Shown: one piece after another, positions 51,966 through 61,150 of the stretch
How the letters are laid out: each line of letters begins with the position of its first letter
How positions within the stretch are numbered: position 1 is the first letter of the stretch
Assembly (NCBI RefSeq): GCF_017307495.1
Contig: NZ_JAFKHE010000014.1
Location: 186,001 to 250,000 of the forward strand
DNA from: Devosia sp.
GTDB lineage: Bacteria; Pseudomonadota; Alphaproteobacteria; Rhizobiales; Devosiaceae
Length of the DNA: 64,000 nt
Direction of reading: 5' to 3'
The notes under the pieces: model-generated
Databases searched by the model: none
The model's input: only the letters and a program-made list of their open reading frames with translations
What the model was told of the DNA's origin: nothing
Translations under genes and position numbers: made by a program

Positions 51966-53005
51966 GTGACTGCGTCCCGGCAAGCGAAGCGGTCCGCTAG
52001 TTCCTGCCAGCGGTGGCAACGCACCGAGCGTCCCGAAGTTGTAGCCTCAAGCATCGGTGCCCTTCGACCACAGATATCGACTCTGAAGGCACAGCGATCG
52101 GCGAACGCGCAGCCCTGCCGCGGAGCGGCCGGCGACGGCACGGTGCCCTCGATCGAAGGCAGGTGCGACTTGCGGGCCGCGTTGCCGCCGCGCGGCAGGG
52201 AATCGAGAAGCCCGCGGGTGTATGGATGATGCGGCATGGCGAACAGCTCGTTGACCCCGGCGACCTCGACCAGTTCGCCCGCATACATGACTGCAACGCG
52301 CTGCGCGGTCTGGGCGATCACGCCCAGGTCGTGCGTAATGAGCAGGACCGACATCCTCTGTTGTTCCTGCAGCCTGACGAACAGGTCAAGAATCTGCGCT
52401 TGGATGGTTACGTCCAGCGCCGTCGTCGGCTCATCGGCAATGAGCAGCTCGACCCGACCACAGATGAGGGCCATGGCGATGGCGACGCGCTGCCGGAGTC
52501 CTCCAGACAACTGGTGGGGATACTGGGCAAGCCGTTCACCGGGAAGATTCACCCCCACCAGATCGAGCATCTCGATGGCACGCGCGGTCCGCGCCGCGGA
52601 ACCAATCTCGGGGCGGTGCACCTCGAGTACCTCGGTCAACTGGCGGCCGATGCGCAGGGCTGGATTGAGGCTGGTCATCGGCTCCTGGGGGACCAGCGCC
52701 ATGCGATCGCCGCGCAGTTGCCTCACCTCGGACGGGGGCACGCGCCGCAAGTCGCTGCCGCTGAAGGCGATCTTGCCCTCCAGAACTTCCGCCTGCCGCG
52801 GCAGGGTTCCCAGGATCGCCCGGGCGAAGATCGACTTGCCGCTGCCGGACTCGCCAACGAGGCCCACAATCTCGCCGTGCCCCACGCTCAGGTCGACACC
52901 GCGGACAACCTGAACCGGACCAGCGCGGTGGCGGAACGCGATGGTCAGGTCGCGGACGTCGAGGACCGGAGAAGCCGTCAGGACTGCGGACGCATCGGAG
53001 ATCAT
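51962..53005 (-). CDS. Peptide-class ABC transporter ATPase (DppD/OppD type)
   Basis: A 347-residue ATPase. Walker A is LVGESGSGKSIFARAI (Ile after Ser is slightly unusual), the Q-loop segment is VPQEPMTSLNPALRIG, the signature HQLSGGLRQRVAIAMA, Walker B ELLIADEPTTALDVT and the switch His VLLITHDLGV. A Cys-rich C-terminus (GCAFADRCAFRVDIC) is as in OppD. Both ends overlap neighbours by four bases, so five transporter genes form one unit. It forms a heterodimer with the ATPase at 50961. Confidence 0.94.
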   Translation of the reverse strand: MISDASAVLTASPVLDVRDLTIAFRHRAGPVQVVRGVDLSVGHGEIVGLVGESGSGKSIFARAILGTLPRQAEVLEGKIAFSGSDLRRVPPSEVRQLRGDRMALVPQEPMTSLNPALRIGRQLTEVLEVHRPEIGSAARTARAIEMLDLVGVNLPGERLAQYPHQLSGGLRQRVAIAMALICGRVELLIADEPTTALDVTIQAQILDLFVRLQEQQRMSVLLITHDLGVIAQTAQRVAVMYAGELVEVAGVNELFAMPHHPYTRGLLDSLPRGGNAARKSHLPSIEGTVPSPAAPRQGCAFADRCAFRVDICGRRAPMLEATTSGRSVRCHRWQELADRFACRDAVT

Positions 53006-53889
53006 TGGCCGGCCGCCCTCGAACGCGGGTCGAGCATGTCGCGCAGACCGTCACCGATAAGATTGAGACTAAGGACGGCGAAAGTGATGATAGCGCCCGG
53101 CGCGATCATCATCCAAGGCGCCGTACGGATGTATTCGCGGGCCCCACTGATCATGCCGCCCCAGGTCGGCGCGGGTGGCGGCGCGCCGAGACCGAGAAAG
53201 CTAAGGCCGGCCTCCACTAGGATGGCGGAGGAAAAGCCCAGCGACAGCTGCACCATGGTTGGTCCGATGGCGCGGGGAAAGATGTGCAGGGCCAGAACGC
53301 GCAGATCGCTTGCGCCGAGCGAGCGTGCCGCCTGCACGAAGTCTGCGTCGCGATACTCGATGACCGCAGCCCGCACCGTGCGGATGACGCGGGGCACGTA
53401 GAGCACGAAGACGGCAATGATCACGTTCAACTCGGAGGGCCCGAGCGCCGCGAGGATCATGATCGCGAGCACGACGCCCGGAAAGATTAGCAGCGAGTCC
53501 GAGATCTGGCTGACAACGATGTCGATCGCCGGGTACTGGCCCGATACCATGCCCAGCGCCACGCCGAACACAGCGGTCAGGGCCGTCGCGGCGATGGCGA
53601 TGCGCAACGAGATGCTGCCGCCGACGACCAGCCGCGACAGTTGATCGCGACCGAGTTCGTCGGTGCCCAGCGGATGCTCCCAGCCCGGCGGCTGCAGCTT
53701 TGCTGTCGCCGAAATGCTGAGCGGATCTATGGGAACCAGGAGCGGCGTCAGCAGGGTGAAGAGCACCAGCAAGGTCAGCATGGCCATGCCAATGGCCAGC
53801 ATGGGGTTGCTGGCGACCCACAGGAGCAGACGCTCTCCCAGCGCCGGACGCCGTGGCACACTCGCTAGGCTCACTCGTCCGTCGATCAT
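53002..53889 (-). CDS. Peptide-class ABC transporter permease (DppC/OppC type)
   Basis: A 295-residue permease with six helices, the first LAIGMAMLTLLVLFTLLTPL. The family's HPLGTDELGRDQLSRLVVGG loop and the ATPase-contact EAA-like loop FVQAARSLGASDLRVLALH are present, along with the end VEAGLSFLGLGAPPP and GLRDMLDPR. It overlaps both neighbours by four bases. It is intact, in contrast to the frame-broken DppC-type gene at 48925, which belongs to another transporter. Confidence 0.94.
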   Translation of the reverse strand: MIDGRVSLASVPRRPALGERLLLWVASNPMLAIGMAMLTLLVLFTLLTPLLVPIDPLSISATAKLQPPGWEHPLGTDELGRDQLSRLVVGGSISLRIAIAATALTAVFGVALGMVSGQYPAIDIVVSQISDSLLIFPGVVLAIMILAALGPSELNVIIAVFVLYVPRVIRTVRAAVIEYRDADFVQAARSLGASDLRVLALHIFPRAIGPTMVQLSLGFSSAILVEAGLSFLGLGAPPPAPTWGGMISGAREYIRTAPWMMIAPGAIITFAVLSLNLIGDGLRDMLDPRSRAAGQ

Positions 53890-54833
53890 GCCAGCCGCAC
53901 CCTCGGATTGAAGTACGCGTAGGCGAGGTCAACCACCAGATTCACCAGGAGAGCAGTCAGGGTCAGGTAGAAGATGCCGCCTTCGAGCGTGGCATAGTCG
54001 CGCCGGATGGCGGCCGTGGTGATGAGCTCGCCTAGACCCGGCAGGGCGAACACCTGCTCGATGATCACCGAGCCGCCCAGCCCGAGAGCATAGAGAAGTC
54101 CGATGGCGGTGATGATCTGGACCATGGCATTGCGCAGCGCGTGACGGATGATGACGATTCGTTCCGGCATGCCCTTGGCGCGCGCCATGCCGACATACTC
54201 GGTCTCGAGGACCTCGAGCATGGTCGAACGGGTCATGCGGACGATCAGCCCGATCTGCGACAGGCTGAGGGCGATGGTTGGTAAGATCATCCGGCTGAGC
54301 CAGGGCCAGATCCCTATCTCGATCGGCCGGTACCCGGACGACGGCAGCCATTTCAGCGCGACGGCAACGACCAGGATGAGGACGAAGCCGAGCCAGAAGG
54401 GCGGTAGTGCCATGCCGAGGCTCGACAGCACGTTAGCAGAATAGTCGAGCAGGCTGCCGCGCCGAACCGCCGACCAGATGCCCAGCGGGATGCCGATGGC
54501 GATGGTAACCAGCAGCGCCAGGACGGTCAGCGAAAGCGTCACCGGCAGGCGCTGCAGCAACACCTCGGCTACCGGCTTGGTGAAGAAAAGCGATTGCCCG
54601 AGGCTACCGCTGAGGATCCTGGGCAGCCACTCGACATACTGCACCAGGATGGGCCGATCGTAGCCCAGCTGGCGCGACACTTCCTCGATCTTGGCGGCGT
54701 TCACGGACTGCCCCCCTAACAGGGTGGCCACCGGACTGCCGGGCAGCAACCGTGTCAGCACGAAGATCAGCGTCAGGGCGATGAAGAGGGTTGGAACAAA
54801 TATGACGATACGGCGCAGCGCATAAGCAAGCAT
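53886..54833 (-). CDS. Peptide-class ABC transporter permease (DppB/OppB type)
   Basis: A 315-residue permease with six helices. The N-terminal helix YALRRIVIFVPTLFIALTLI is followed by the periplasmic loop with GYDRPILVQYVEWLPRIL, the EAA-like loop EYVGMARAKGMPERIVIIRH and the C-terminal VIIEQVFALPGLGELI. Length and features are complete. It begins 63 bases after the binding-protein gene and overlaps the DppC-type gene by four. It forms the membrane channel with that partner. Confidence 0.94.
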   Translation of the reverse strand: MLAYALRRIVIFVPTLFIALTLIFVLTRLLPGSPVATLLGGQSVNAAKIEEVSRQLGYDRPILVQYVEWLPRILSGSLGQSLFFTKPVAEVLLQRLPVTLSLTVLALLVTIAIGIPLGIWSAVRRGSLLDYSANVLSSLGMALPPFWLGFVLILVVAVALKWLPSSGYRPIEIGIWPWLSRMILPTIALSLSQIGLIVRMTRSTMLEVLETEYVGMARAKGMPERIVIIRHALRNAMVQIITAIGLLYALGLGGSVIIEQVFALPGLGELITTAAIRRDYATLEGGIFYLTLTALLVNLVVDLAYAYFNPRVRLA

Positions 54834-54896
54834 CTTCCCTCCCCACGGGAAAAAGGTACGGGCGGCTGCCGCCCGCGCCCCTCGATTCTTCTTGCG

Positions 54897-56492
54897 CTAG
54901 GCGGCGAAGCCCACTCCGTTGAGCGTCAAGTTGCCAAGGGCAAGGTTCCCGTCGGGATCGAGCACTTTCTTGCGCTTGGCGACAAGCCGGTAGGTATAGC
55001 CCAGATTGACCATCGCGACCTGGGCATAGAAGGAGCGTTGCAGTTCCTCGCCGAGCTTCTTGCGGACATCAAATTCCGTGGCCGCCGCGAGCTTGCCGAA
55101 GATTTCCTCGGTTTCGTCGCTGATAAAGCCCACCTCGGGCGAGGGGAAAGTGCCGTTGAACTCGGGGTGCCATAGCGACGGATCGACCCAATATCCACCG
55201 GACGTGTAGATGTTCAGCGCGTCCGGGTCCCGGCGCCGTGCCACCCAGGTGTTGAGGTCGTAGCTGCCGATCTCGAGCTTGAGGCCGGCGCGGCTGGCCT
55301 GCTCGACCAGCACCACTGCCACCTTCTCCTGCAGGTCGTTCCCCGAGATCACCTGGATGGTGACGGGTTCGCCCTTGTAGCCGGCCTCGGCGAGGTAGCG
55401 CTTGGCCGCTTCGATGTCGCCGGGCTTGTAGAGGTCGGAGCCGGCGTCGGTGTTGTAGGCACTCTCGGGCGCATAGATGCTGGGGTTGGTCAGCGCAAAG
55501 GCCGGATCGGACACCGCCACCTTCGCGATTTCGATCGGATCGATGAGGGACTGGATGGCCTTGCGCATGGCAAGGTTCGCCGTCGGACCCTTCTTGTGGT
55601 TAAACATCATGTACATCAGGACGCCGGGGCCGTTCTTGATGGCGTCGATGTCGGCGCTGGCGCTGAGGCGCTTATACTCGGTGTCGGGCACGTCGGTGAT
55701 GACGTCGTACTCCCCGGATTCGAGGCCGGCGACGCGGGTGGTGGACTCGGTGACGATCCAGAAGATGATCTCATCGAAATTGGCGACCTTCTTGCCCGCC
55801 TGGTAGTTCGGGGCATCGTCCCGCGCCGCGTAGCCGGCGAACTTGGCGAGCTTGACGTACTGATCTTCCGCATACTCGACGAACTTGTACGGCCCCGTTC
55901 CGACCACCTCGGTGAGTTTGCCCGGCGTGGTGGAAGCCTCGGCGATCTCCTTGGGCATGACGACGAACTTGTTCTCGTCCGAGCCCAGCATAAGCAGCAG
56001 GAAGCGGCCCATCGGCGAGCTGAAGTTAAGCACGACCGTCAGCGGGTCGGGAGTGTCGATCGAGGTCACGGTGGCGAGGCCGGGACCCTTGGGTCCGACG
56101 GTTCGCCAGCGCTCGAGGGACGCCTTCACGTCCTCAGCATCCACTGTGTCGCCGTTGTGGAACTTCACCCCGGAGCGAAGCTTGAAGGTCCATTTCAGGC
56201 CATCCGGCGTCGCCTCGACGCTTTCGGCCAGTTCGGGCGCGGCATTGAAGTCCTTTCCGAACCCATAGAGCCCCTCGAAAACGTGCCCCATCACGTGCGG
56301 CAGCGGGTGCGAGACCGTCGACTGCCAATCCAGCGTGCTGAGCGGGATATGCAGGCCGATGTTGAGCGTCCCACCTAAGATCGGCGCCGCTTGCGCCAGC
56401 GTCCGAGACCCGAGACCGAGCAGCGGCACTGGCAGCATCGATGCTGCGACAGCGCCCGTGAGGCCGGCGACGACATGACGACGATGTACCAT
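54897..56492 (-). CDS. Peptide-class ABC binding protein (family 5)
   Basis: A 531-residue periplasmic family-5 solute-binding protein (DppA/OppA type). The signal peptide MVHRRHVVAGLTGAVAASM ends near LAQAAP (about 35). The mature part has the family block LKWTFKLRSGVKFHNGDTVD with AEDVKASLE, and later VGTGPYKFVEY. There is no lipobox. A GGGAGGGGTAAA ribosome site sits right before the ATG at 56492, which decides the start. The LacI-type operator at 56508-56521 lies 16 bases upstream. Family-5 binders take peptides but also opines, sugars and nickel. The LacI control and the enolase-superfamily neighbours argue for something other than plain dipeptides. Confidence 0.92.
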   Translation of the reverse strand: MVHRRHVVAGLTGAVAASMLPVPLLGLGSRTLAQAAPILGGTLNIGLHIPLSTLDWQSTVSHPLPHVMGHVFEGLYGFGKDFNAAPELAESVEATPDGLKWTFKLRSGVKFHNGDTVDAEDVKASLERWRTVGPKGPGLATVTSIDTPDPLTVVLNFSSPMGRFLLLMLGSDENKFVVMPKEIAEASTTPGKLTEVVGTGPYKFVEYAEDQYVKLAKFAGYAARDDAPNYQAGKKVANFDEIIFWIVTESTTRVAGLESGEYDVITDVPDTEYKRLSASADIDAIKNGPGVLMYMMFNHKKGPTANLAMRKAIQSLIDPIEIAKVAVSDPAFALTNPSIYAPESAYNTDAGSDLYKPGDIEAAKRYLAEAGYKGEPVTIQVISGNDLQEKVAVVLVEQASRAGLKLEIGSYDLNTWVARRRDPDALNIYTSGGYWVDPSLWHPEFNGTFPSPEVGFISDETEEIFGKLAAATEFDVRKKLGEELQRSFYAQVAMVNLGYTYRLVAKRKKVLDPDGNLALGNLTLNGVGFAA

Positions 56493-56507
56493 TTTACCCC
56501 TCCCTGA

Positions 56508-56521
56508 GTATAACGATATAC
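56508..56521. promoter_or_regulatory. LacI-type operator, copy 1
   Basis: GTATAACGATATAC is a near-perfect palindrome with a central CG (12 of 14 positions symmetric), 16 bases before the binding-protein ATG. Its reverse complement GTATATCGTTATAC matches 58846-58859 at 13 of 14 bases. The LacI-type regulator at 57676 is the likely ligand. Confidence 0.7.
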
Positions 56522-56597
56522 TTAAACTAGCCGCGAGCTTTCCGGTGTGCAAGCGCAAACTGCGGAGAACGAGGGAATACGACGGGGCTAGGGACGA

Positions 56598-57671
56598 CTA
56601 GAGAACCGGCCGGAAGGCCAGTAGGGCATCGTCGTGCAGGCGGATCCCGAGCCCTGGCGCATCGCCGAGCTTCACAGAGCCCGCCGCTACGGCGAAACCG
56701 TGTCCCGCTACCGGCCCGTCGACAACCAAAAGATTGTCGAGCCTGGCCGGGAGCGTGTCATGCAGCACCGACGCCAGATGGAGGGCGGCGGCGGCGCCGA
56801 CAGCTGTCCAGCAACGTGTGGTGGACGAAACGCCTATCGAAGCCGCTTCGGCCAGCGAGACGACCTGCATGGCGGCACGAAGCCCACCAACGCGCTCGAT
56901 GCTCAAAAGCACGCGGTCAGCGGCACCCAACCGGACAATCTGCCCCATTGCTGCGGCGGATCGAACCGAGCCGTCGAGGACGATCGGGATGGGCAGGGTC
57001 TCACAGAGAGTCGCATGGCCGACGAGGTCGGTCTCGGTCAACGGCTGGATGAGGCTGAGGTTGAGTCGCGGCCCCGCGATCAGCAGGCCCTCGATGAAAG
57101 TGCGGGCGACTGCGGGGTTGTCGAAGGCCCCGGATGCCTCGATGTCGACCTGCACCGACGGACCGATCCGGCCAATCGCTCCCGACAGCCAACCTGCCGC
57201 AGAATCGACACCGTGACTAGCAGCCTGTCGCGTCGGCCCGCCGCGATACTCGAGCACCACGGCAGCGCCGGCCGGTTCCCGATCCGGCAAACTGGTTCCG
57301 CTGCCGAGATAGTGCGATAGCGCAATCTCCTCCCGGTAACGTCCTCCTAGCATCGCATGGACGGGGCAGCCGCGGCGCTTGCCGTTGAGGTCGTGGAGTG
57401 CAATGTCGAGCGCAGCGAGGACCGGCGGCCCGATCGTAGCGTCCCGGTCGGTCACGGTGGCGATCGCATCGAGGGCGGAGTTGATGTTGCGCCCGTCGAC
57501 GGCGCCGAGTAGGCGAGCGCTTGATTGCAGCAGCCCGAGTGCGGCAGACTGTGCAGCGGCCTGCGGCAGGCAGATCTCGCCGAATCCGGTCAGGTCGCCG
57601 TCGTGCAAGGACGCCAGCAGACCCCTGCCCCCGGCCTCCGCACCCACAATTTCGAACCAGCGAATCTGCAC
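56598..57671 (-). CDS. Enolase-superfamily-like protein with degenerate active site
   Basis: A 357-residue protein with the layout of muconate-lactonizing/mandelate-racemase enzymes: GDLTGFGEICLP in the cap domain, LAALDIALHDLNGKRRGCPV and the barrel end GVSSTTRCWTAVGAAAALHL. The catalytic set is broken. The K-x-K strand is missing (LEYRGGPTRQ in its place). The metal-ligand stretches read VQVDIEASG, LSLIQPLTETD (no Glu before Gln-Pro) and VLDGSVRS (Gly instead of Glu). It may be a pseudoenzyme or have a new chemistry. It starts four bases after the LacI gene and the dpp-type operon follows. The frame is intact, so the gene is not simply decaying. Confidence 0.75.
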   Translation of the reverse strand: MQIRWFEIVGAEAGGRGLLASLHDGDLTGFGEICLPQAAAQSAALGLLQSSARLLGAVDGRNINSALDAIATVTDRDATIGPPVLAALDIALHDLNGKRRGCPVHAMLGGRYREEIALSHYLGSGTSLPDREPAGAAVVLEYRGGPTRQAASHGVDSAAGWLSGAIGRIGPSVQVDIEASGAFDNPAVARTFIEGLLIAGPRLNLSLIQPLTETDLVGHATLCETLPIPIVLDGSVRSAAAMGQIVRLGAADRVLLSIERVGGLRAAMQVVSLAEAASIGVSSTTRCWTAVGAAAALHLASVLHDTLPARLDNLLVVDGPVAGHGFAVAAGSVKLGDAPGLGIRLHDDALLAFRPVL

Positions 57672-57675
57672 GACT

Positions 57676-58773
57676 TCAATCCGTCAGATGAGAGCGGGGG
57701 TCTGCGGGCGCGACCGTTCGGCCAACAAGTCCGTGGACAGGGGATGGGGCCGCGCGCGGGGCGGCACACGATTGCCGAACCACGAGACGGGTCCGAAGGG
57801 TCAACTGGGCGGCGTCCGGGGAGTGACCGCTCCGCTCTAGCTTGGAGACCAGCGCATCGCATGCAAGCTTGCCCATGTAATATCGCTCCTCGCGCAGCGT
57901 CGTTATCGCCGGCGAATAGAATCTGGCCCAGTCCGGATCATCGAACCCGACGAGACTGATGTCGCCCGGGATTCGAACGTCATGGTCGCGCAGGCACTCG
58001 AGCACTGCCCCCGTCATCGACTCGTTGCATACCAGTATGGCGGTGGGAGGTTCGGTCAGGGAGATCAGGCGGCGCGCCGCGGCATAGGCTTCGTCCCGGC
58101 GGTAGTTACCGTAGACAACGAGAGTTTCGTCGGACTCGAGGCCGGCCTCCGCAAGCCCGACGCGATAGCTCTCGAGGCGCAGCCTGCCGCTCTCGAGTTC
58201 CAGGTCGCCGGCGACGAGGCCGATCCGGCGATGTCCAAGGCCGCTGAGGTAGGCAACCGCGTCGGCGCCGGCTCGCCGCTCGTCGGTGGCGACGACGGCT
58301 GCCCTTTCGCTGCCGACATCGACGTTGACGGTGACGATGGGAAAGCCGGAATCCACCGCCTGCCTGAAGGCGCGCACGTTACGATCGAGAGGTGACGCGA
58401 TGATGCCGTCGATGCCTCGTTCGCGCATGTCGCGCAGGCAATCCATTTCACGAGCGGGATCGTCGCCGGTATTGGACAGAATGACGCCGTAGCCCGCACG
58501 TTTCGCCGCCTCCTCGACGCCTTGGACAAACGTGGTCCAGTGATAGCTGCTGATCTGGCTGATCAGCACCCCGATCGTATTGGTCCGGCGCAGACGCAGC
58601 GAGCGGGCCACGCCGTTGGCACGGTAGTTGAGCTTTTTCGCCGCGGCCATGACGCTGGCGCGCGACTTTTCGCTGAACGAGCCATAGCCCCCCAGAACGC
58701 GGCTGGCGATGCCGACGGAGACGCCTGCTTCGGCTGCAACGTCCTTGAGAGTGATGGATAAACGCTTAGTCAT
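57676..58773 (-). CDS. LacI-family regulator of the peptide-class transporter locus
   Basis: A 365-residue LacI/GalR regulator. The helix-turn-helix is ITLKDVAAEAGVSVGIASRV, followed by the hinge NYRANGVARSLRLRRT and a sugar-binder-like domain ending DISLVGFDDPDWARFYSPAI. The C-terminal 30 residues are a Pro/Arg/Ala-rich tail beyond the usual end. It is the first gene of the leftward operon and divergent from the enolase-superfamily gene at 58890. Two near-identical CG-centred operators at 56508 and 58846 are its probable binding sites, giving control of both directions. Confidence 0.9.
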   Translation of the reverse strand: MTKRLSITLKDVAAEAGVSVGIASRVLGGYGSFSEKSRASVMAAAKKLNYRANGVARSLRLRRTNTIGVLISQISSYHWTTFVQGVEEAAKRAGYGVILSNTGDDPAREMDCLRDMRERGIDGIIASPLDRNVRAFRQAVDSGFPIVTVNVDVGSERAAVVATDERRAGADAVAYLSGLGHRRIGLVAGDLELESGRLRLESYRVGLAEAGLESDETLVVYGNYRRDEAYAAARRLISLTEPPTAILVCNESMTGAVLECLRDHDVRIPGDISLVGFDDPDWARFYSPAITTLREERYYMGKLACDALVSKLERSGHSPDAAQLTLRTRLVVRQSCAAPRAAPSPVHGLVGRTVAPADPRSHLTD

Positions 58774-58845
58774 GCGTCGCGCGCTTGGTTCCGCAGTTAG
58801 GTCCGAACCGGCCCTGAGATAACCTGAGGCGGCTAGACGGTCAAC

Positions 58846-58859
58846 GTATATCGTTATAT
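58846..58859. promoter_or_regulatory. LacI-type operator, copy 2
   Basis: GTATATCGTTATAT, with a central CG, lies between the divergent LacI gene (73 bases away) and the enolase-superfamily gene (31 bases away). It matches the reverse complement of the site at 56508-56521 at 13 of 14 positions. Confidence 0.7.
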
Positions 58860-58889
58860 CAGGTTTCGTAACCCGGGTGTTCCTGCAAG

Positions 58890-60074
58890 ATGAAAATCAT
58901 ATCAATCGACTTCTTCCCGCTTACTCTCGAAGCGCCCGGCGACGCAGGAACCGACGCTTCCGCCGACCAGCAGGCAACATTCACGCCCGAGATGCTGGCA
59001 GCGCGCCGTTATGCGCCGCCCGAAACGGTGTTCGTCCTCATCAGGACGGACGAAGGACTCGAAGGCTATGGCGACGGGGCCACCCTGCCGCACTATCTTG
59101 GCCATGGCATGGGCAGCATGCTGGACTGGCTCGGCCGCTTTCGGAACGTCCTCACCGGCGAGGACCCCCTGAACATCGCCGGCATCCACCACCGCATGGA
59201 GGCCGTGGCCAGCATCGGCGTCCCGGGATGCCGGCCGGCCCAGGCGGCGATCGACATGGCGATCTACGACCTGGCGGGCAAGGCCCAGGGCTGCCCGGTC
59301 TACGAGCTGCTGGGCGGGAGCTATCGGCAGGAACTGGAACTGCAGACGCAAATGCATGGCCACACGGTCGATCAGTTGCTGGGCGTCTGCAACTATTACG
59401 TGGAGCGCGGCTTCACCGGACTGAAGCTGAAGATCGGCTCGCAATTGCGACAGCACGGCTACGCCAAGGCCCTGTTCGATGCCGATGCAGACAAGGTTGC
59501 CGGCGTCATGGCGCGGCTTCCGCATCATGTCCAGGTTGATGTCGATGCGAACCAAGGCATCATGAATGCCAAGATGGCGGTGGCCATGTTCGAACGCGTG
59601 CGGCGGCAGGCCTTTCACCCGAACATGGCGATCGAACAGCCGCTGCACCACCTTGACCTTGCTGGCCACGCGCAGATCAGGCGGATGCTGCCGTTTCCCG
59701 TGGTGCTGGACGAATCGGTAACGTCGCCAACCGCCATGCTGCAGATCGTGCGCATGGAGGCGGCCGACCGCATCGTGCTCAAGCCGAACCGCGTCGGCGG
59801 GCTGTGGCCCGCCCGGCGCATCATCGACATCTGCGAAGCGAACGGCATCGGGGTCAGCCTCGACACGATGCCGTTCACCCTGCTCGGCGACACGATGCTG
59901 TGCCATCTGGGTGCAACGATCAGGCATCACTTTCCGCTGGATGCTCAGGGTCACACCTTCTTTGCCGGCACGCCGTTCAGCGGCGGTGTGGCGATCCGTG
60001 GCGGACGAGCGCATATCGGCGCCGCGCCGGGCCTCGGCGTCGAGGTCGATCCCAACCTGCTTCCGCGCGACTAG
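58890..60074 (+). CDS. Enolase-superfamily enzyme, MLE subgroup
   Basis: A 394-residue enzyme of the muconate-lactonizing subgroup. The catalytic K-x-K is in GFTGLKLKIGSQ (about 177-179). The metal ligands are in VQVDVDANQG, MAIEQPLHH and VVLDESVTS, and the opposite-face Lys is in IVLKPNRVGG. Family reactions include cycloisomerisation, dipeptide epimerisation and N-acylamino-acid racemisation. The first 40 residues (PLTLEAPGDAGTDASADQQA) form a longer capping loop than usual. It is divergent from the LacI gene and carries the second operator upstream, so it is co-regulated with the transporter. The tautomerase and importer suggest an unsaturated acid or peptide-like substrate. Confidence 0.88.
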   Translation: MKIISIDFFPLTLEAPGDAGTDASADQQATFTPEMLAARRYAPPETVFVLIRTDEGLEGYGDGATLPHYLGHGMGSMLDWLGRFRNVLTGEDPLNIAGIHHRMEAVASIGVPGCRPAQAAIDMAIYDLAGKAQGCPVYELLGGSYRQELELQTQMHGHTVDQLLGVCNYYVERGFTGLKLKIGSQLRQHGYAKALFDADADKVAGVMARLPHHVQVDVDANQGIMNAKMAVAMFERVRRQAFHPNMAIEQPLHHLDLAGHAQIRRMLPFPVVLDESVTSPTAMLQIVRMEAADRIVLKPNRVGGLWPARRIIDICEANGIGVSLDTMPFTLLGDTMLCHLGATIRHHFPLDAQGHTFFAGTPFSGGVAIRGGRAHIGAAPGLGVEVDPNLLPRD

Positions 60075-60144
60075 AAGCGCCCGCACCGGCTGCGGCGGCC
60101 AGTCGGGCATGCCGTTCCCGGCATCAGGCGGTAGGCGGCGTGCT

Positions 60145-61150
60145 CGATCATGCAGGGGTCGAAGATCAGGGAGCTGTCGGCAGATCCCCAGCATGCGTTT
60201 CCCGGTCATGGCCAGATGAAGCCGGAGCAGTTTGAGATCGAGCGGCTGCGCAAGGAAGCGGCGAAGCTGAAGGCGGAGCGCGACATCCTAAAAAAGGCCG
60301 CAGCCTTCTTCGCGAGGGAAGTGACGTGAGGTCGCTTTCATCGCGAGGCACCGGGGCATCTGGCCGGTGGCATGGCTATGCGAGGCGCTGGATATCTCCC
60401 GGTCGGGTTTCCATGCCTGGCTCAACCGCAGTCCCAGCGCCCGCTCGCGGCAGGACGAAGGCTGGTGACGACCATCGATCGCAGCGTCACGAGCAGCGAC
60501 CGTACCTAAGGTGCCCGGCGTGTCTGGCACGACCTGCTGGCGGAGGACCGAACTGCGGCCTGCATCGCGTCGAGCGGCTGATGCGGGAGAACGGCCTGCG
60601 GGCACGTCCAAGGCGCCGTGGCCTGCCCAGGGATACCGCAAGCGTTCCGCCATCTCCGACAACCTAGACCGCCGAAGGCTGGCTCTACGTTGCCGCTGTC
60701 GTCGACCTGTTCTCCCGGCGCGTGGTCGGCTGGGCGATGAAGGCAGAGATGACGGCCCAGCTCGTCACCGACGCACTCCGCATGGCGATCTGGCGGAGAG
60801 GCAAGCCCATTAGCCTGCTGCACCACTCCGACCAGGGCAGCCAATACACATCCGAGCAGTTCCAGCGCCTGATGGCCGACCACGGCATCACCTGCTCGAT
60901 GAGCCGGTCGGGCAACGTCTGGGACAACGCGGCGATGGAGCCCCTCTTCTCCTCGCTCAAGACCGAACGGTGTGCCCGCAAGGTCTACAGGACGAGGGAT
61001 GATGCCAGGGCGGACGTGTTCGACTACATCGAGCGCTTCTACAATCCGCGCCGGCGACACTCAACGCTGGGCTATCTCAGCCCAGTCGAGTTCGAGGACA
61101 AAGCTATGCTAGCTTAACCTCGTGTCCGAAAAATCAGCAGCAGCTCAAGG
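60145..61150 (+). mobile_element. Degraded IS3-family insertion sequence
   Basis: An OrfA C-terminus ([13 protein letters not shown], then [18 protein letters not shown]) is followed by an OrfB in several frames: FIARHRGIWPVAWLCEALDI, then VDLFSRRVVGWAMKAEMTAQ, LLHHSDQGSQYTSEQF, MSRSGNVWDNAAMEPLF and YNPRRRHSTLGYLSPVEFED. The segment that should hold the first Asp of the DDE triad is deleted near 60665 and several stops interrupt OrfB, so it is dead. The left end of OrfA is missing. The right end lies close to 61150, where an AraD1-like gene is cut off. Confidence 0.85.
60290..60296 (+). other. Programmed -1 frameshift heptamer of the IS
   Basis: A-AAA-AAG lies in the RDILKKAA region of OrfA, at the place where IS3-family elements shift into OrfB. 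It is a relic, as OrfB is no longer intact. Confidence 0.6.
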
